A stretch of 64,000 nt of DNA, taken from positions 46,679,272 through 46,743,271 of the forward strand of contig NC_135500.1 in NCBI RefSeq assembly GCF_052857255.1, read 5' to 3'. The notes beneath the pieces are model-generated. The model worked only from the letters and a program-made list of their open reading frames with translations, was not told the DNA's origin and ran no database searches. This DNA is from Amblyomma americanum (taxonomy: Eukaryota > Arthropoda > Arachnida > Ixodida > Ixodidae). Of this stretch, positions 48,872 to 58,024 are shown one piece after another. Made by a program: the position numbers and the translations under genes. Position 1 is the first letter of the stretch. Each line of letters opens with the position of its first letter.

Positions 48872-51165
48872 TTATATAAAATTAGTAACAGCGTTTCGAA
48901 AGGCAACAGTATCGGTAATTTCAACAATATCGTGGGGAAGGTGATTCCAGCTGACACAAGTTCTGGGTATGAATGAATCGTGAAAATATCTCGTGCGACA
49001 AGGAGGGATCCAAACTTTGTGGCGGTGATCCATGCGTGCTGAAATATATGATGATCTTTCTAACAACCTCTCTTTAAGATAAGGATTATGATAAATTTTG
49101 TGAAAAGTACATAATGAAGCTATTGACCTGCGATGGGAAAGAAGCGGTAGGGAAAGGTTAGCTTTCATGGCAGTTACACTACTAGTAAGATGATAGTTGG
49201 AAAGTATGAAACGACAACCGCGGTTTTGAACTGATTCTAAGTCAGAAATGAGAGATTCGACCCCAGGGTTCCACACCGATGAAGCATATTCCAATTTAGA
49301 GCGGACCAAAGTTTTGTAAAGTAGTAGTTTTAATAAACTCGGTGCACATGAAAAATTTCTGCGAAGGTATCGAAGGATGCGGTTAGCGTTATTTATAATG
49401 TAGTCAACATGAGGTTTCCAAGACAGGTTAGAATAGACATGAACACCCAGATATTTATAAGACGACACAGTTTCAAGAGTGATGCCATTAATGCAGTAGG
49501 TAGAGTGTGTAGTAGACAGACGAGAAATGGGCAAATGCTTGCATTTAGTAATGTTTAGCTCCATATTCCACAGGTTACACCAATCCAGTACCTTGTTAAT
49601 ATCTGGCTGAAGAACAGATGCATCATTATCGTCATTAATTTCGCGGTAAATAACACAGTCATCGGCAAAAAGACAAACGGAGGACGATATAGTAGTGGGT
49701 AAGTCGTTTATATAAATGAGAAAGAGGAGGGGCCCAAGAACGGACCCCTGAGGCACACCAGAGCCAACAGGCGAGGAATCTGAATTGACGTTATTTGCTG
49801 TTACGAACTGACTTCGGTTTGAAAGAAAGCAATACAACCATGCAAGTAATGTGGAATCGATGTTAAGGCTGTTTAGTTTAAGAAAAAGAAGCTCATGTGA
49901 AACCTTGTCAAATGCTTTAGAAAAATCCATAAATATAGAATCAGCACGGGACCCGCGATCTAGAATGCAATGCAAGTCATTTGTGAAGCATATGAGTTGC
50001 GTTTCGCATGAAAATGATTTACGGAAGCCGTGTTGGGCATTACTGAAAAAGCAATTGGATTCTAAAAAGGTAGCAAGATGAGAGTAGATAACATGTTCCA
50101 TGATTTTACATGGAATGCTGGTGAGCGACACAGGGCGAAAGTTATCAGGGCAATGTTTATCGCCAGACTTGTGCAGCGAAATCACCCTCCCAACCTTCCA
50201 GTCATTGGGAATACAGCCTGTTTCCAGAGGCTGGTCAAACAGTTTGGTAAGGATCATTGAACTGTACATCTTTGTATTAACCAGAAATTTCGAATTAATG
50301 TTATCGACGCCACAGGAGGAAGAAATCTTAAGGTTCTCAATTATTCTCAGGATGCCAGTTGTGTCAAAAAGAATTGGATCCATGGGAAAAGCATCCAAGA
50401 CCGGACACTCCTGATTGGTAAGGCAAACATTACCAGAAAAAGCAGCAACAAAAACACTATTAAGAACACTAGCGCATTCATTAGGTGAATATGCAACGCC
50501 GTCAGAAGATGTAAGTAGTATTGAGGAACTATCTTTCTGGTTTACAGTGTTCCAAAACTGTCTAGGGTTATTAATCAGCAGAGCAGGCAAAGTACTGTTA
50601 AAGAAGAAGTCCTTAGCACTTTTCAGAGCTAATTTGTACTCAGCGGCCGCAGAAAGGTAACCGTCCCATCGTTGTTGCGAATTCGATGATTTGGCCGAGC
50701 GAAACAAACGTTTTTTCTTATTGTATAGCCTTTTTAAAATGTTATTGAACCACGGTGATTGGCTATTACACCGCAAAAGTCTTAGTGGCACAAATGTATT
50801 AGTGAGACGTTCAACAGTGTCCCTAAACAATTCCCAATTTGTGTGGACAGAACGCTGTGAAAATTCTGGTAAATAATAACTGTTTAAGAAAAGAGCTAAT
50901 TCACGATTAATGGCATCATAGTCCGCCCGTTTGTAATCACTAACAGACTTGAAAATGCTCCGGCGATTAGGAATTTTAATTTTTACATCGAAATGAAGCA
51001 AGGAGTGATCACTAAGACCAGGTAAGTACGAGATTGAAGGGATAAGATCCGGCGCGTTGGTTAACACATGGTCTAATACACTGGAACATGATGGCGTGAC
51101 TCGAGTTGGCTTAGTAACTAGCTGCGAAAGGTTGAAATCCAAACAGGTTCGCAAAAAGTTATTTC
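48872..51165 (-). pseudogene. LINE-8 ORF2: reverse transcriptase part
   Basis: 760 open codons to the natural stop. LSQLVTKPTRVTPSCSSVLD and GLSDHSLLHFDVKI finish the endonuclease. Reverse transcriptase: SSCGVDNINSKFLVNTK, IPNDWKVGRVISLHKSGDKH, NFRPVSLTSIPCKIMEHVIY, QHGFRKSFSCETQLICF, FMDFSKAFDKVSHELL, GVPQGSVLGPLLFLIYINDL, CLFADDCVIYREI (catalytic FADD near 49660) and KYLGVHVYSNLSWKPHVDYI. All catalytic residues are present. The listed start is not an ATG: the same frame continues upstream through a single TGA (51164-51166), so one nonsense mutation separates it from the rest of the endonuclease. Confidence 0.88.
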
Positions 51166-51650
51166 ATTCGGTAGAAAAGGGGCGAGGATACGGCGATGTA
51201 TTAGCCCACACGATGCTGGGATAATTGAAGTCACCAGCAAGAAGGATTGCCGCACCCGGATAACGCACTGAGATCATGTTAAGAGCATCATGCAAATCTT
51301 CAACGAAAGTTGCACACGAAGACGGGGAACGGTAGCATATGCCCAGAATCAGTTTCCTGAAATGACCACGGAGTTCAACCCAAACCAACTCTAAGGTGTT
51401 AGAAAGACTAATGGGCGAAGACAATATTATCGGCGATGGCTATTAAAACACCTCCTCCACTTCTGTGACCTCTATCAGAACGATAAACATTGTAGCGCTT
51501 CTTGCAATCGAACAGTTCCTTGCTCTATATCTTTGCAGAGAGCCACGTTTCGGTCAGCAATACAACATCGGCATCACATGAGTCGATGACAGAGCTTAGA
51601 TCTTCCCGCTTTGGTATTATGCTTCTGATGTTTGTGAAAAGAATTGAAAG
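51164..51650 (-). pseudogene. LINE-8 ORF2: endonuclease N-terminal part
   Basis: Pieces in order on the minus strand: LFTNIRSIIPKREDLSSVID (catalytic Asn), VLLTETWLSAK (Glu), a stop, RSDRGHRSGGGVLIAIADNI, a frameshift, then LELVWVELRGHFRKLILGIC and AILLAGDFNYPSIVWANT (Asp and Asn). Two or three lesions; the motifs themselves are intact. Confidence 0.75.
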
Positions 51651-51695
51651 CGCTGTCTTATCTCCAGTCGCCCGTCCACTGCCCCTCCCGTATCT

Positions 51696-52376
51696 CTATG
51701 GCGAAGCGTGTGGCGAGCCAGAAGCAGAAGCAGTGCGATAAGGGGCCACTAAAGATCCCGGTGGGCCAGCTAGCTCGAAAATGCTATCGCGAATAGGGTC
51801 AAAGGCGTAGCATTTGTTGTTACAATACAGTTTGTTATACCTCAGCTTATACTTAAAGTCAGCTTCCTTCGCGAACTGCACAAGCTTCTTTCGAGCGACA
51901 CGTGTCTGCAAAGAATAATCTTCACTTACAGTGACCTTTTTATTTATAAGTTTGGTAGACTGCACTAGGACTTGTTGTTTTGTTTTGAAAGACCGGAACT
52001 TCACAACAATCGGACGGCACTTTTTATCCGAGAACACACCAATCCTGTGTGTTCGTTCAAACATGTCATTCGTAAGAACAGGGTCAAAGCAGCCTGAAAC
52101 AAGGTTCAATAATTTTTCTTCCGGTTCATCCCACGTTTCGGACAAACTGTCGGGTACGCCGAAGAACAGAAGATTATCCCTGCGCTGCCGGTCTTCCAGC
52201 TCAGCCTGTCCAAGACGTAACTTGTTATTTTCATTGACAAGCTGATCGGTTAGCTCACGCAAAATCCGCAATTCCCCATGCGCCGCATCGCTGGCGGATG
52301 ATTTAGATTCGACTGCCGACAACCTCGCGTCAATATCGGCAATGTTTCTAATCATAGATTCCTGATTCAGTTTCAT
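51696..52376 (-). CDS. LINE-8 ORF1, main part: coiled coil and RNA-binding domain
   Basis: 226 codons from ATG 52376. Residues 1-60 are a coiled coil (DIDARLSAVESKSS, RELTDQLVNENNKLR). Then QRRDNLLFFGVPDSLSETWD, FERTHRIGVFSDKKCRPIVV, KFRSFKTKQQVLVQSTKLIN, VSEDYSLQTRVARKKLVQFA and FKYKLRYNKLYCNNKCYAFD, the RRM plus C-terminal domain order of L1/CR1-type ORF1 proteins. These form trimers that coat LINE RNA. The ATG overlaps the stop of the upstream frame as ATGA, so this is either the second half of one protein broken by an indel, or a separately reinitiated product. Confidence 0.75.
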   Translation of the reverse strand: MKLNQESMIRNIADIDARLSAVESKSSASDAAHGELRILRELTDQLVNENNKLRLGQAELEDRQRRDNLLFFGVPDSLSETWDEPEEKLLNLVSGCFDPVLTNDMFERTHRIGVFSDKKCRPIVVKFRSFKTKQQVLVQSTKLINKKVTVSEDYSLQTRVARKKLVQFAKEADFKYKLRYNKLYCNNKCYAFDPIRDSIFELAGPPGSLVAPYRTASASGSPHASP

Positions 52377-52648
52377 TTTATAGAGGCTATTAAGTGTGAC
52401 TGCTCTAACTCCATTTTAGCGGTCCTTGAATTAACGCCTTCTAACAGAGTCAACATGTCGTTAAGCTGTCTCTGCAGAGAAATATCAACAGCGCTGTCTT
52501 TGGACCGCGTAGCAGCGCCAGAGCCCGCCCCGGGGCCAGGATTAAGCTCAACATCCCCCGACACCAAAAGTAGTTGACGAGAAACATCGAAGCACTGGGC
52601 GAGCAAAATCAGCAGCACTCCCGGGCGTGGGAACAGGAGCAGGCACAT
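52373..52648 (-). CDS. LINE-8 ORF1, N-terminal part with signal-like segment and 2A-like peptide
   Basis: The first ATG is at 52648; an earlier in-frame GTG at 52672 is less likely. The product begins MCLLLFPRPGVLLILLAQC, a hydrophobic signal-like segment, followed by the motif GDVELNPGP (52532-52558), which fits the 2A consensus D-V/I-E-x-N-P-G-P exactly. At 2A the ribosome skips the Gly-Pro bond, releasing the leader and continuing with Pro. After the 2A comes a short linker and a coiled coil (LQRQLNDMLTLLEGVNSRTA). 2A peptides are known in some LINE lineages and, near hydrophobic N-termini, have been linked to alternative targeting. The stop overlaps the start of the next frame. Confidence 0.8.
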   Translation of the reverse strand: MCLLLFPRPGVLLILLAQCFDVSRQLLLVSGDVELNPGPGAGSGAATRSKDSAVDISLQRQLNDMLTLLEGVNSRTAKMELEQSHLIASIK

Positions 52649-53024
52649 ATTGCTCGATTTCTTAGCAAACACGGATTACTTATTACCAACCTGCATGAAG
52701 AAACGCATTCCGTGAAGCAGCCGCATGACGACGCTGTCCCCACGCCCACTGAAAGGCGCAGGCCACTGCAGCCTGTTTTTATCCAGATGGAAAGGTGATG
52801 TCGTGGACGATGCGCAGGACTTGTACGATGGAGCCATAGTGTAGCAGGGTTGCCAGAGTTCTCCAATTTCCACGCTGCCAACTTGAACGTCGACAGTCAC
52901 AGGCGTAGCCGGAATGGCATCAGCCGGTGCCATAGGTCCCGCGCTGAGATGAAGCATTGCCGTTATCTGCATGAAGAAACGCATTCCGTGAAGCAGCCGC
53001 ATGACGACGCTGTCCCCACGCCCA
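52649..53024 (-). promoter_or_regulatory. LINE-8 5' UTR with duplicated 59-bp segment
   Basis: The segment starting CTGCATGAAGAAACGCATTC is present identically at 52691-52749 and 52967-53025, 276 bp apart. The distal copy forms the very 5' end. LINE promoters are often built of tandem 5' monomers, so this may be a two-monomer promoter. Function is inferred. Confidence 0.6.
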
Positions 53025-53228
53025 CAAGAACACTACGTCGAGAAATAGTTGGGAGGCACCAGCGAGAGCCACCGGAGTATCGGGCAACCAATTTATTGAC
53101 GGAAAGTTGAAATCACCCGCCAATAACAAATTGGCTGAGCGGATTTCATTTCGGCATAGGAATTCATTAAGCTTTTCTAGAAATATGTTATTCGAATTCG
53201 GGGGACGGTAGAATCCTCCAATAATTAG
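53025..53228 (-). pseudogene. LINE-7 endonuclease fragment, right of LINE-8
   Basis: The minus strand reads GGFYRPPNSNNIFLEKLNEF, then NLLLAGDFNFPSINWLPDTP and LFLDVVF, a CR1-type endonuclease block with an intact GDFN. It ends at the LINE-8 border and continues at 48642 with LTQLVTEPTRV in the same frame. Confidence 0.8.
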
Positions 53229-54095
53229 ATGACGGAAGCGCGCCTTGCACGTTCTGTCCGCCGTCAGGTGTGCTTTACCGCAGACCTTGCATTGCGGCGT
53301 GCAGGAGGGGTCCTGAGGGGGTTCGACTTGGCCGCAGCCGGGACAGCGGCATTGCTTGGCAGCCGGGCATACGTCCGCACGGTGGCCGAGTGCGCCTCAG
53401 TTACGGCAGTGCTCGATCTTCTTTTTGAAGAGGTGGCACCTATAGAGTACAGAGCCGTAGTAGATGTGCTTGGGCACCCAGTCTTGTTCGAAGAGGATGA
53501 TGATGGACTCTGTCGAGCCCATGCGTCTAAAGTCGAGGATGGGAGGGTTTCGCACGTGCCTGAGACGGTCCTTGATGTCTTCGTATCAGTGGTCGAGTGG
53601 GACCCCGTGGACAACGCCGCGGGCGCAGTCCTCCGGTGCCGCTTGGTAGGAGTATATGTCGTAGGCGATGCCTTTGATCAGTATGGACTTGATGTCGAGG
53701 TAGCGGTGTCTGCGCTGCGCGTCGGGAGTGTTGATGAGGATGAGATGTTGGAGGCTGTTGATGATGACTGTGCCGGGCTTGGCCTCTTGAGGTTCGAGGC
53801 AGGCTGCTTGCAGAATGGCATCGCGAAGCATAACGCCGTTCACGGTCGGAAGGTTGAGGCCACCACAGGGACGGAGGATGAGCTTATGGTCATGTATCGG
53901 TAGCTTGGGGTGGCGTAAGGAAGACAGTTGGGGCGGCCGGTGCCGGCGCCCGGCCGGGGCTTGAGGCAGATTCGGAGTAACGGTGGGAGGGGATTTACGA
54001 TTAGAGCTTCGCTTGTCATGCGCTGATTGCCAGCCGTTAGTAGAGATAAGTTTCGAGGGAGATATGTCTTCTCCCTCTACTACAATGGGTTCCAT
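53229..54095 (-). pseudogene. LINE-6 ORF1, N-terminal half with zinc knuckles
   Basis: The open part 53586-54095 starts MEPIVVEGEDISPSKLISTN and includes LPIHDHKLILRPCGGLNLPT and ALKGI-like GIAYDIYSYQAAPEDCARGV. After a frameshift near 53585 it continues DIKDRLRHVRNPPILDFRRM and IIILFEQDWVPKHIYYG. The first knuckle has lost its second Cys to a TGA (HCRN, stop, GALGHRADVC). The later ones read CRCPGCGQVEPPQDPSC and CKVCGKAHLTADRTC. The protein would bind element RNA. It stops at KARF, where LINE-7 inserted. Confidence 0.75.
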
Positions 54096-54450
54096 GCTGC
54101 CGTCGAGGTGCCGACGCGCCGGTGGTCCGAGCGCGAGGCTGCGTCTCTAGCGGCGTTCGGTATCCCCGCTTCGCCGGCCGCGTGGCAGGCACACACAGCG
54201 TGAGTGCTGTTGAGAGCTTGCTGCGTACAACGGTTACACGGAGGCTAAGTGCACAGAAAGCGAGGCGAAATCTTCAGCGCTGGTGTTTGCGACTAACCTT
54301 TCTCTCCGTCTTCTGTACTGCGTTGTTTTGATGGTGAGACCCTTGGCACTGTCGGCTAAGCTCGCGGCGCTGCTTTCCTCGGCGGTAATTGCCCATCGAG
54401 ACGGCTAAATAGCGTTCGTTCGTGAAAACGTCACTCGTCGCCGATGCACG
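54096..54450 (-). promoter_or_regulatory. LINE-6 5' UTR (approximate)
   Basis: GC-rich sequence upstream of ORF1. Its right limit is set only by a drop in GC content near 54450, where an AT-richer stretch without recognisable features begins. A promoter role is inferred from position. Confidence 0.4.
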
Positions 54451-54673
54451 AATATTCCAATGGTACCGCCACATGTACACCCCCCGTCAAAAGAATACTG
54501 CCCAAGAAGTTTGTTCATGAGGCCTGTAGTCTGCCTCCTTATGCATCCTCAGAGACTGTAATTTCTAAAAAAGAACAATCGCCTCACGTCCTTAATTTTC
54601 AGGAACCTTTGACTGCCACATGGCAAGGAAGTTCCAGTAAACTGCTTAGAATATACATCATCGCACAATATAT

Positions 54674-55406
54674 ACCAGGTGTCCCAGCTATAAGTAACGA
54701 AGCTTATAAAAAACACGGAACGTTCTAGCCGCGTGAGACCAACGGAGGGTTGTTTAGAGTCGCGTGACCTAGTATGGAGGGCTTTTTCGTTCTTCAAAAT
54801 AAATTATTAATTAAGTCTAACCAGCTAACTTTTTAATTATTGAATTGAGGAACAAACTGCCAATGCAAAAGTTATAGATCGTCTCAAAAACTGCTAGCAG
54901 TGCTGTTTCTATCAGAGTACGATTTAAGTAGCTTTACTTATTGGCCTTAAAAGAAACCTATCACGTGGCCAGCTGCTGGGTCACATCTCTGCCCCAATGT
55001 GCACGCAAAGGCTCATCGGGGAGAACACTTCAGTAAACATAGCTTTTGTTCTCTTAGACGCGTCTTGGGATGTTTAAATGGCACCATTGTCACGTAGACG
55101 CTTTTTTTATTGTGCGAGCTAGGGTATAAGGACGGATAGAAAAAACTACTTGACGTTAACGATATCTTGGTGCAAACGTTGCAGTCAACAGTTTTTCAAA
55201 GTGATCTACAATTTTTGTATTGACACTTCGTTCCCCAGAGTAATAATTAAAAAGTTAGCCAATTTGGCTTAACTAATTAACTTTAAAGAGCGAAAAAATG
55301 CAGCAGACTACGTCACGCGACTCTAAATAACCCTGAGTTGGCTTCACGCGGCTAGGACATTCCGTATTTTTTAAAATCTTGGTTACTTTTAGCTGGGACA
55401 CCTGGT
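54674..55406. mobile_element. Foldback element B with long terminal inverted repeats
   Basis: The left end ACCAGGTGTCCCAGCT (54674-54689) and right end AGCTGGGACACCTGGT (55391-55406) are perfect inverted copies. Similarity continues inward for more than 200 bp: CTAGCCGCGTGA, TTTAGAGTCGCGTGAC and GCTAACTTTTTAATTATT occur in both arms. There is no open frame of note. CAGG.TGTCCCAGCTA-type ends are common to a widespread group of arthropod non-autonomous DNA elements; I do not assign a superfamily. Confidence 0.8.
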
Positions 55407-56083
55407 CATACAGGCGCAATATGCATGGTGTTTCAGCGAACATCCAAAATTTTTCAAAAAAAGGCTTTTTGGAGTAAAAATATGCCTTTGGCGGCATAGT
55501 ATTACCAGCGTTGGTGGGCAGCAGAAAACCGGTGAATCGTCTTTGTACGCTGGTTAACTAATTTTTAATAATTAACTTTTTACCAGTAGAGTTAGGCGCA
55601 TAGTTACCATTAGAGATTTGTATCCTTTCGCTAGTAATAGCCATATCAGGTTTTCGAATTTCGAAAACGCGATTACCCCTGGCCCAGTGGCTCGACATAA
55701 TTTGGCTTTTTCCGCTAGTTACGCGCACTGGAGGGTTAGCTTTGCCTGCATGCTTTCGGAAGCGCATGTACTTGCGCACGATGCAGCCATATTTTGTCGA
55801 AGCCACAGCGGCGATGGTAATCGCGTTTTTTTTTAAATTCAAGAAACTGATATGGCTATCACTAACGACCAGCTACAAATCTCTAATTGTAACTACGCGC
55901 CTAACTCTACAAGTTAAAAAGTTCATATTTAAAAGTTCGTTTACTATTCACCGGCTTTCTGATGTCCGCCAACACTGGTAACACTATACCGAAAAGCCAT
56001 TTTTACCCCAGAAAGCCTATTTTCGATAATTTTTGAAAGTGTTAGCTGAAACATCCGGTATATGATCTTGCGCCTGTATGACC
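55404..56083. mobile_element. Foldback element C with long terminal inverted repeats
   Basis: The outer ends GGTCATACAGGCGCAA (55404-55419) and TTGCGCCTGTATGACC (56068-56083) are perfect inverted copies. Arms continue with GATGTTTCAGCTAACA-type sequence, GTAAAAATGGCTTTTCGG-like sequence, CCGGTGAAT, GTTAGGCGCGTAGTTA and ATTAGAGATTTGTA in both. The loop is about 200 bp. It shares GGT with element B, so the two abut or are nested. Confidence 0.8.
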
Positions 56084-56870
56084 AGACCGACAAGACACAT
56101 TATTTTTCTGTGTTTGGTGCTCTCTGCCTACAGTAAAAATTGTTGCCGTAACTAGATTGTTGTCCCTGAAGTATACCGATCCTTCTTGCAGGTTCTCGAG
56201 ATGTTTCAGGGATATTGTGAATTTTCATGTGCAGTGTGATAAGTGTTCAAACGTCTTGGTATATCCTATTTCACAGTGCCGGCTGTTCCCTTGGTGCGCA
56301 CGTATTTTCTGCTACACGCGGAGCACTTCCACAAATATACCTGACGTTATTGTTTACGCAGTTTTAGTATCGCTCATCGAGGCAGGGAAGGCCATATTTA
56401 CCATTCAACTAAACGTGTATCTAAGCGCACTGCAAACGCCGAACTAGGGACAGCTCGGCTAGCAGGGGCTTAGAAAAAGAAAAAAAAAGGGCAAAAACAG
56501 GAAAATACAAAGAAAATTACGTGAAACAGGGCGTTCCTTTTTTCTTTTCACGCGTGTGTTCGTCGCTTATTAGACACTTGTTCACCCCTTCTTTTAAGTG
56601 TGTTTCACGAAACATGCACGACTTCATACGAGGCACTCATGAGCCCCAGTCTGTTTCGTACGAGGCAGATGTGCAGATGTGCGTTGATACACCCGGGACT
56701 CATCACAGCTCATGCATGAGTACTTGTATTGCATAACAGGTGAATTATGTCATGTATAAGTCCGCACAATACATATTAGCGGCACGTGTGAAGTTGTATG
56801 CGGGACATACGAGTTCACAAGTGAAACTGTAGTGACTCGTAGTACGTTTGAGTTCGTATGCAGCACATAT
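56084..56870. other. Unassigned sequence with degenerate palindromic motifs
   Basis: No gene recognised; the 96-codon open stretch at 56157-56447 has no motif. From about 56620 onward, and again after the SINE up to about 57325, short pieces such as TTCATACGAGGCAC, TTCGTACGAGGCAG and GTTCATACGAGACACAT recur at irregular spacing. Confidence 0.35.
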
Positions 56871-56873
56871 GTG

Positions 56874-57110
56874 CAGCCGAAGTGGCTCAGCGGTTTGATG
56901 CTCGGCTGCTGACCCGAAAAACGCGGGTTTGATCCCGGCCATGACGGTTGCATTTCGATGGAGATGAAATGCTGGAGGCCGGTATACTGTGCTGTGTCAG
57001 TGCACGCTAAAGAGCCCCAGATGGTCGAAATTATCCGCAGCCTTCCACTACGGCGTACCCCATAGCCTTAGTCGCTTGGGACGTTAAATTCCATAAACGA
57101 AAACCAAATA
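56874..57110 (+). mobile_element. SINE family 2, plus strand
   Basis: Head AGCCGAAGTGGCTCAGCGGT, GCTGCTGACCCGAAAAACGC and GGGTTTGATCCC (B box); body GTCAGTGCACGCTAAAGAGC; tail CTTGGGACGTTAAATTCCAT. ATGTG flanks both sides (about 56869 and 57115), a probable 5-bp duplication. Confidence 0.8.
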
Positions 57111-57115
57111 ACCAA

Positions 57116-58015
57116 TGTGGTTGTTCGAGACATTCGTCACGCTTGTGAACTGGTGTGCTCCCAATATGAGTTGAAACGACCTTTTTTGGCACATCTGAAC
57201 CCGTATGAAGCATATGAATTTATAAGAGCCCTATTTCTTACATATATAACTGATATGCTGCTCATGCGAGTTCATACGAGACACATCTATGACACCTATA
57301 TCTTGTATGTAACATATATTAATTAACATGAGACACATCGGAATTGATATTCAGGTAGTGACGTAGTTGAAGTTACCGTCGCAGAGGCTCTATGATGGAG
57401 ACGCCAGAATAAGGAACGCCAACGTGCTTGGAACACAAGCGCCCAGCTACCGACTGCCAGAACCCGCACGGAGCATTACAACGAAAGAACAGACCTTTTC
57501 GGTAAATCGATACGTGTGGTTAGCTAGAGAACGACAAAGCGCTGGACAGAAAGGTCAATGTACAAACAGAAAATATAACTTGCTCGATGCATTATTTTTT
57601 TATTTCACTGCAGTCTACGCTTCGTATGTTCAGGATAGTTCAAAATTGTCAAGTAACAGGATCAATATCGCCCAGTCACCAGTTTTAGTGCCAAAGCACT
57701 TGCACGCTCACCAACGCCGGCCAAGAATCTTGTCACCGTACGCACGTGTACTCTAAGTACGCACAGCTGACGTGCGCGACGGTCGCTTTTTCTGCGCTCC
57801 CGCGCTTTGCGACGAAGCAAACTTGTGGAAAGCTTAATATTAAGCACAGGCTTAGTGAGCCTGTGCTCAGATTTGATATTTTTGCAACTCTGTTCCATCA
57901 TAACCTGCAGTAGCACGCCAGCTAAAGATCTGGCAGGCCGTAGGCTCACCGTATGATCTTGCGCCGTTGCCTAGCAATCCGAGTTACTACCCGAGTTACG
58001 GGTGTTACTCAGGTA
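57116..58015. other. Unassigned sequence
   Basis: No gene recognised. A 10-bp-arm hairpin is at 57843-57867 (AGCACAGGCT and AGCCTGTGCT). TATGATCTTGCGCC at about 57952-57965 matches the end of foldback element C and may be a fragment of that family. Confidence 0.35.
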
Positions 58016-58024
58016 ATAATTTTT

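Larger units (their letters stand above)
48643..53024 (-). mobile_element. LINE-8: near full-length CR1/L2-type LINE with a 2A-bearing ORF1
   Basis: A 4382-bp insertion between CAAG duplications (48639-48642 and 53025-53028). The minus strand has a 5' UTR with a 59-bp duplicated segment, ORF1 starting with a 2A-like peptide, ORF2 with endonuclease and reverse transcriptase, a 3' UTR and an (AAATG)n tail (TTTCATTTCATTTCA on the plus strand). No RNase H. It is the youngest layer of the 42-54 kb nest. Confidence 0.88.
46133..53228 (-). mobile_element. LINE-7: 5'-truncated CR1/Jockey-type LINE inside LINE-6, split by LINE-8
   Basis: The minus-strand left part (46133-48642) has a 3' UTR ending TTTGCTAAATAAATATAC and most of ORF2. 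The right part (53025-53228) has an endonuclease piece. Deleting LINE-8 at the CAAG duplication joins the two in the same reading frame. It inserted into LINE-6 ORF1 with no clear target duplication (AG at most). Confidence 0.82.
41780..54450 (-). mobile_element. LINE-6: near full-length I-type LINE split by LINE-7
   Basis: The two parts are collinear on the minus strand. The right part (53229-54450) has the 5' UTR and ORF1 up to its zinc knuckles. The left part (41780-46132) has the ORF1 C-terminus, ORF2 and the 3' UTR. ORF1 breaks off after HLTADRTCKARF and resumes with LVKKRYFDAKQAAEA. The gap is LINE-7 with LINE-8 inside. The 3' end TTGGCAATGTTTCCATCACC matches that of the 38307-39495 copy. 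Frames contain several lesions. Confidence 0.82.

Noticed and set aside
53229..53903. 224-codon plus-strand open frame
   Set aside because: It is the antisense of LINE-6 ORF1, whose own strand shows zinc knuckles; the plus frame has no motifs.
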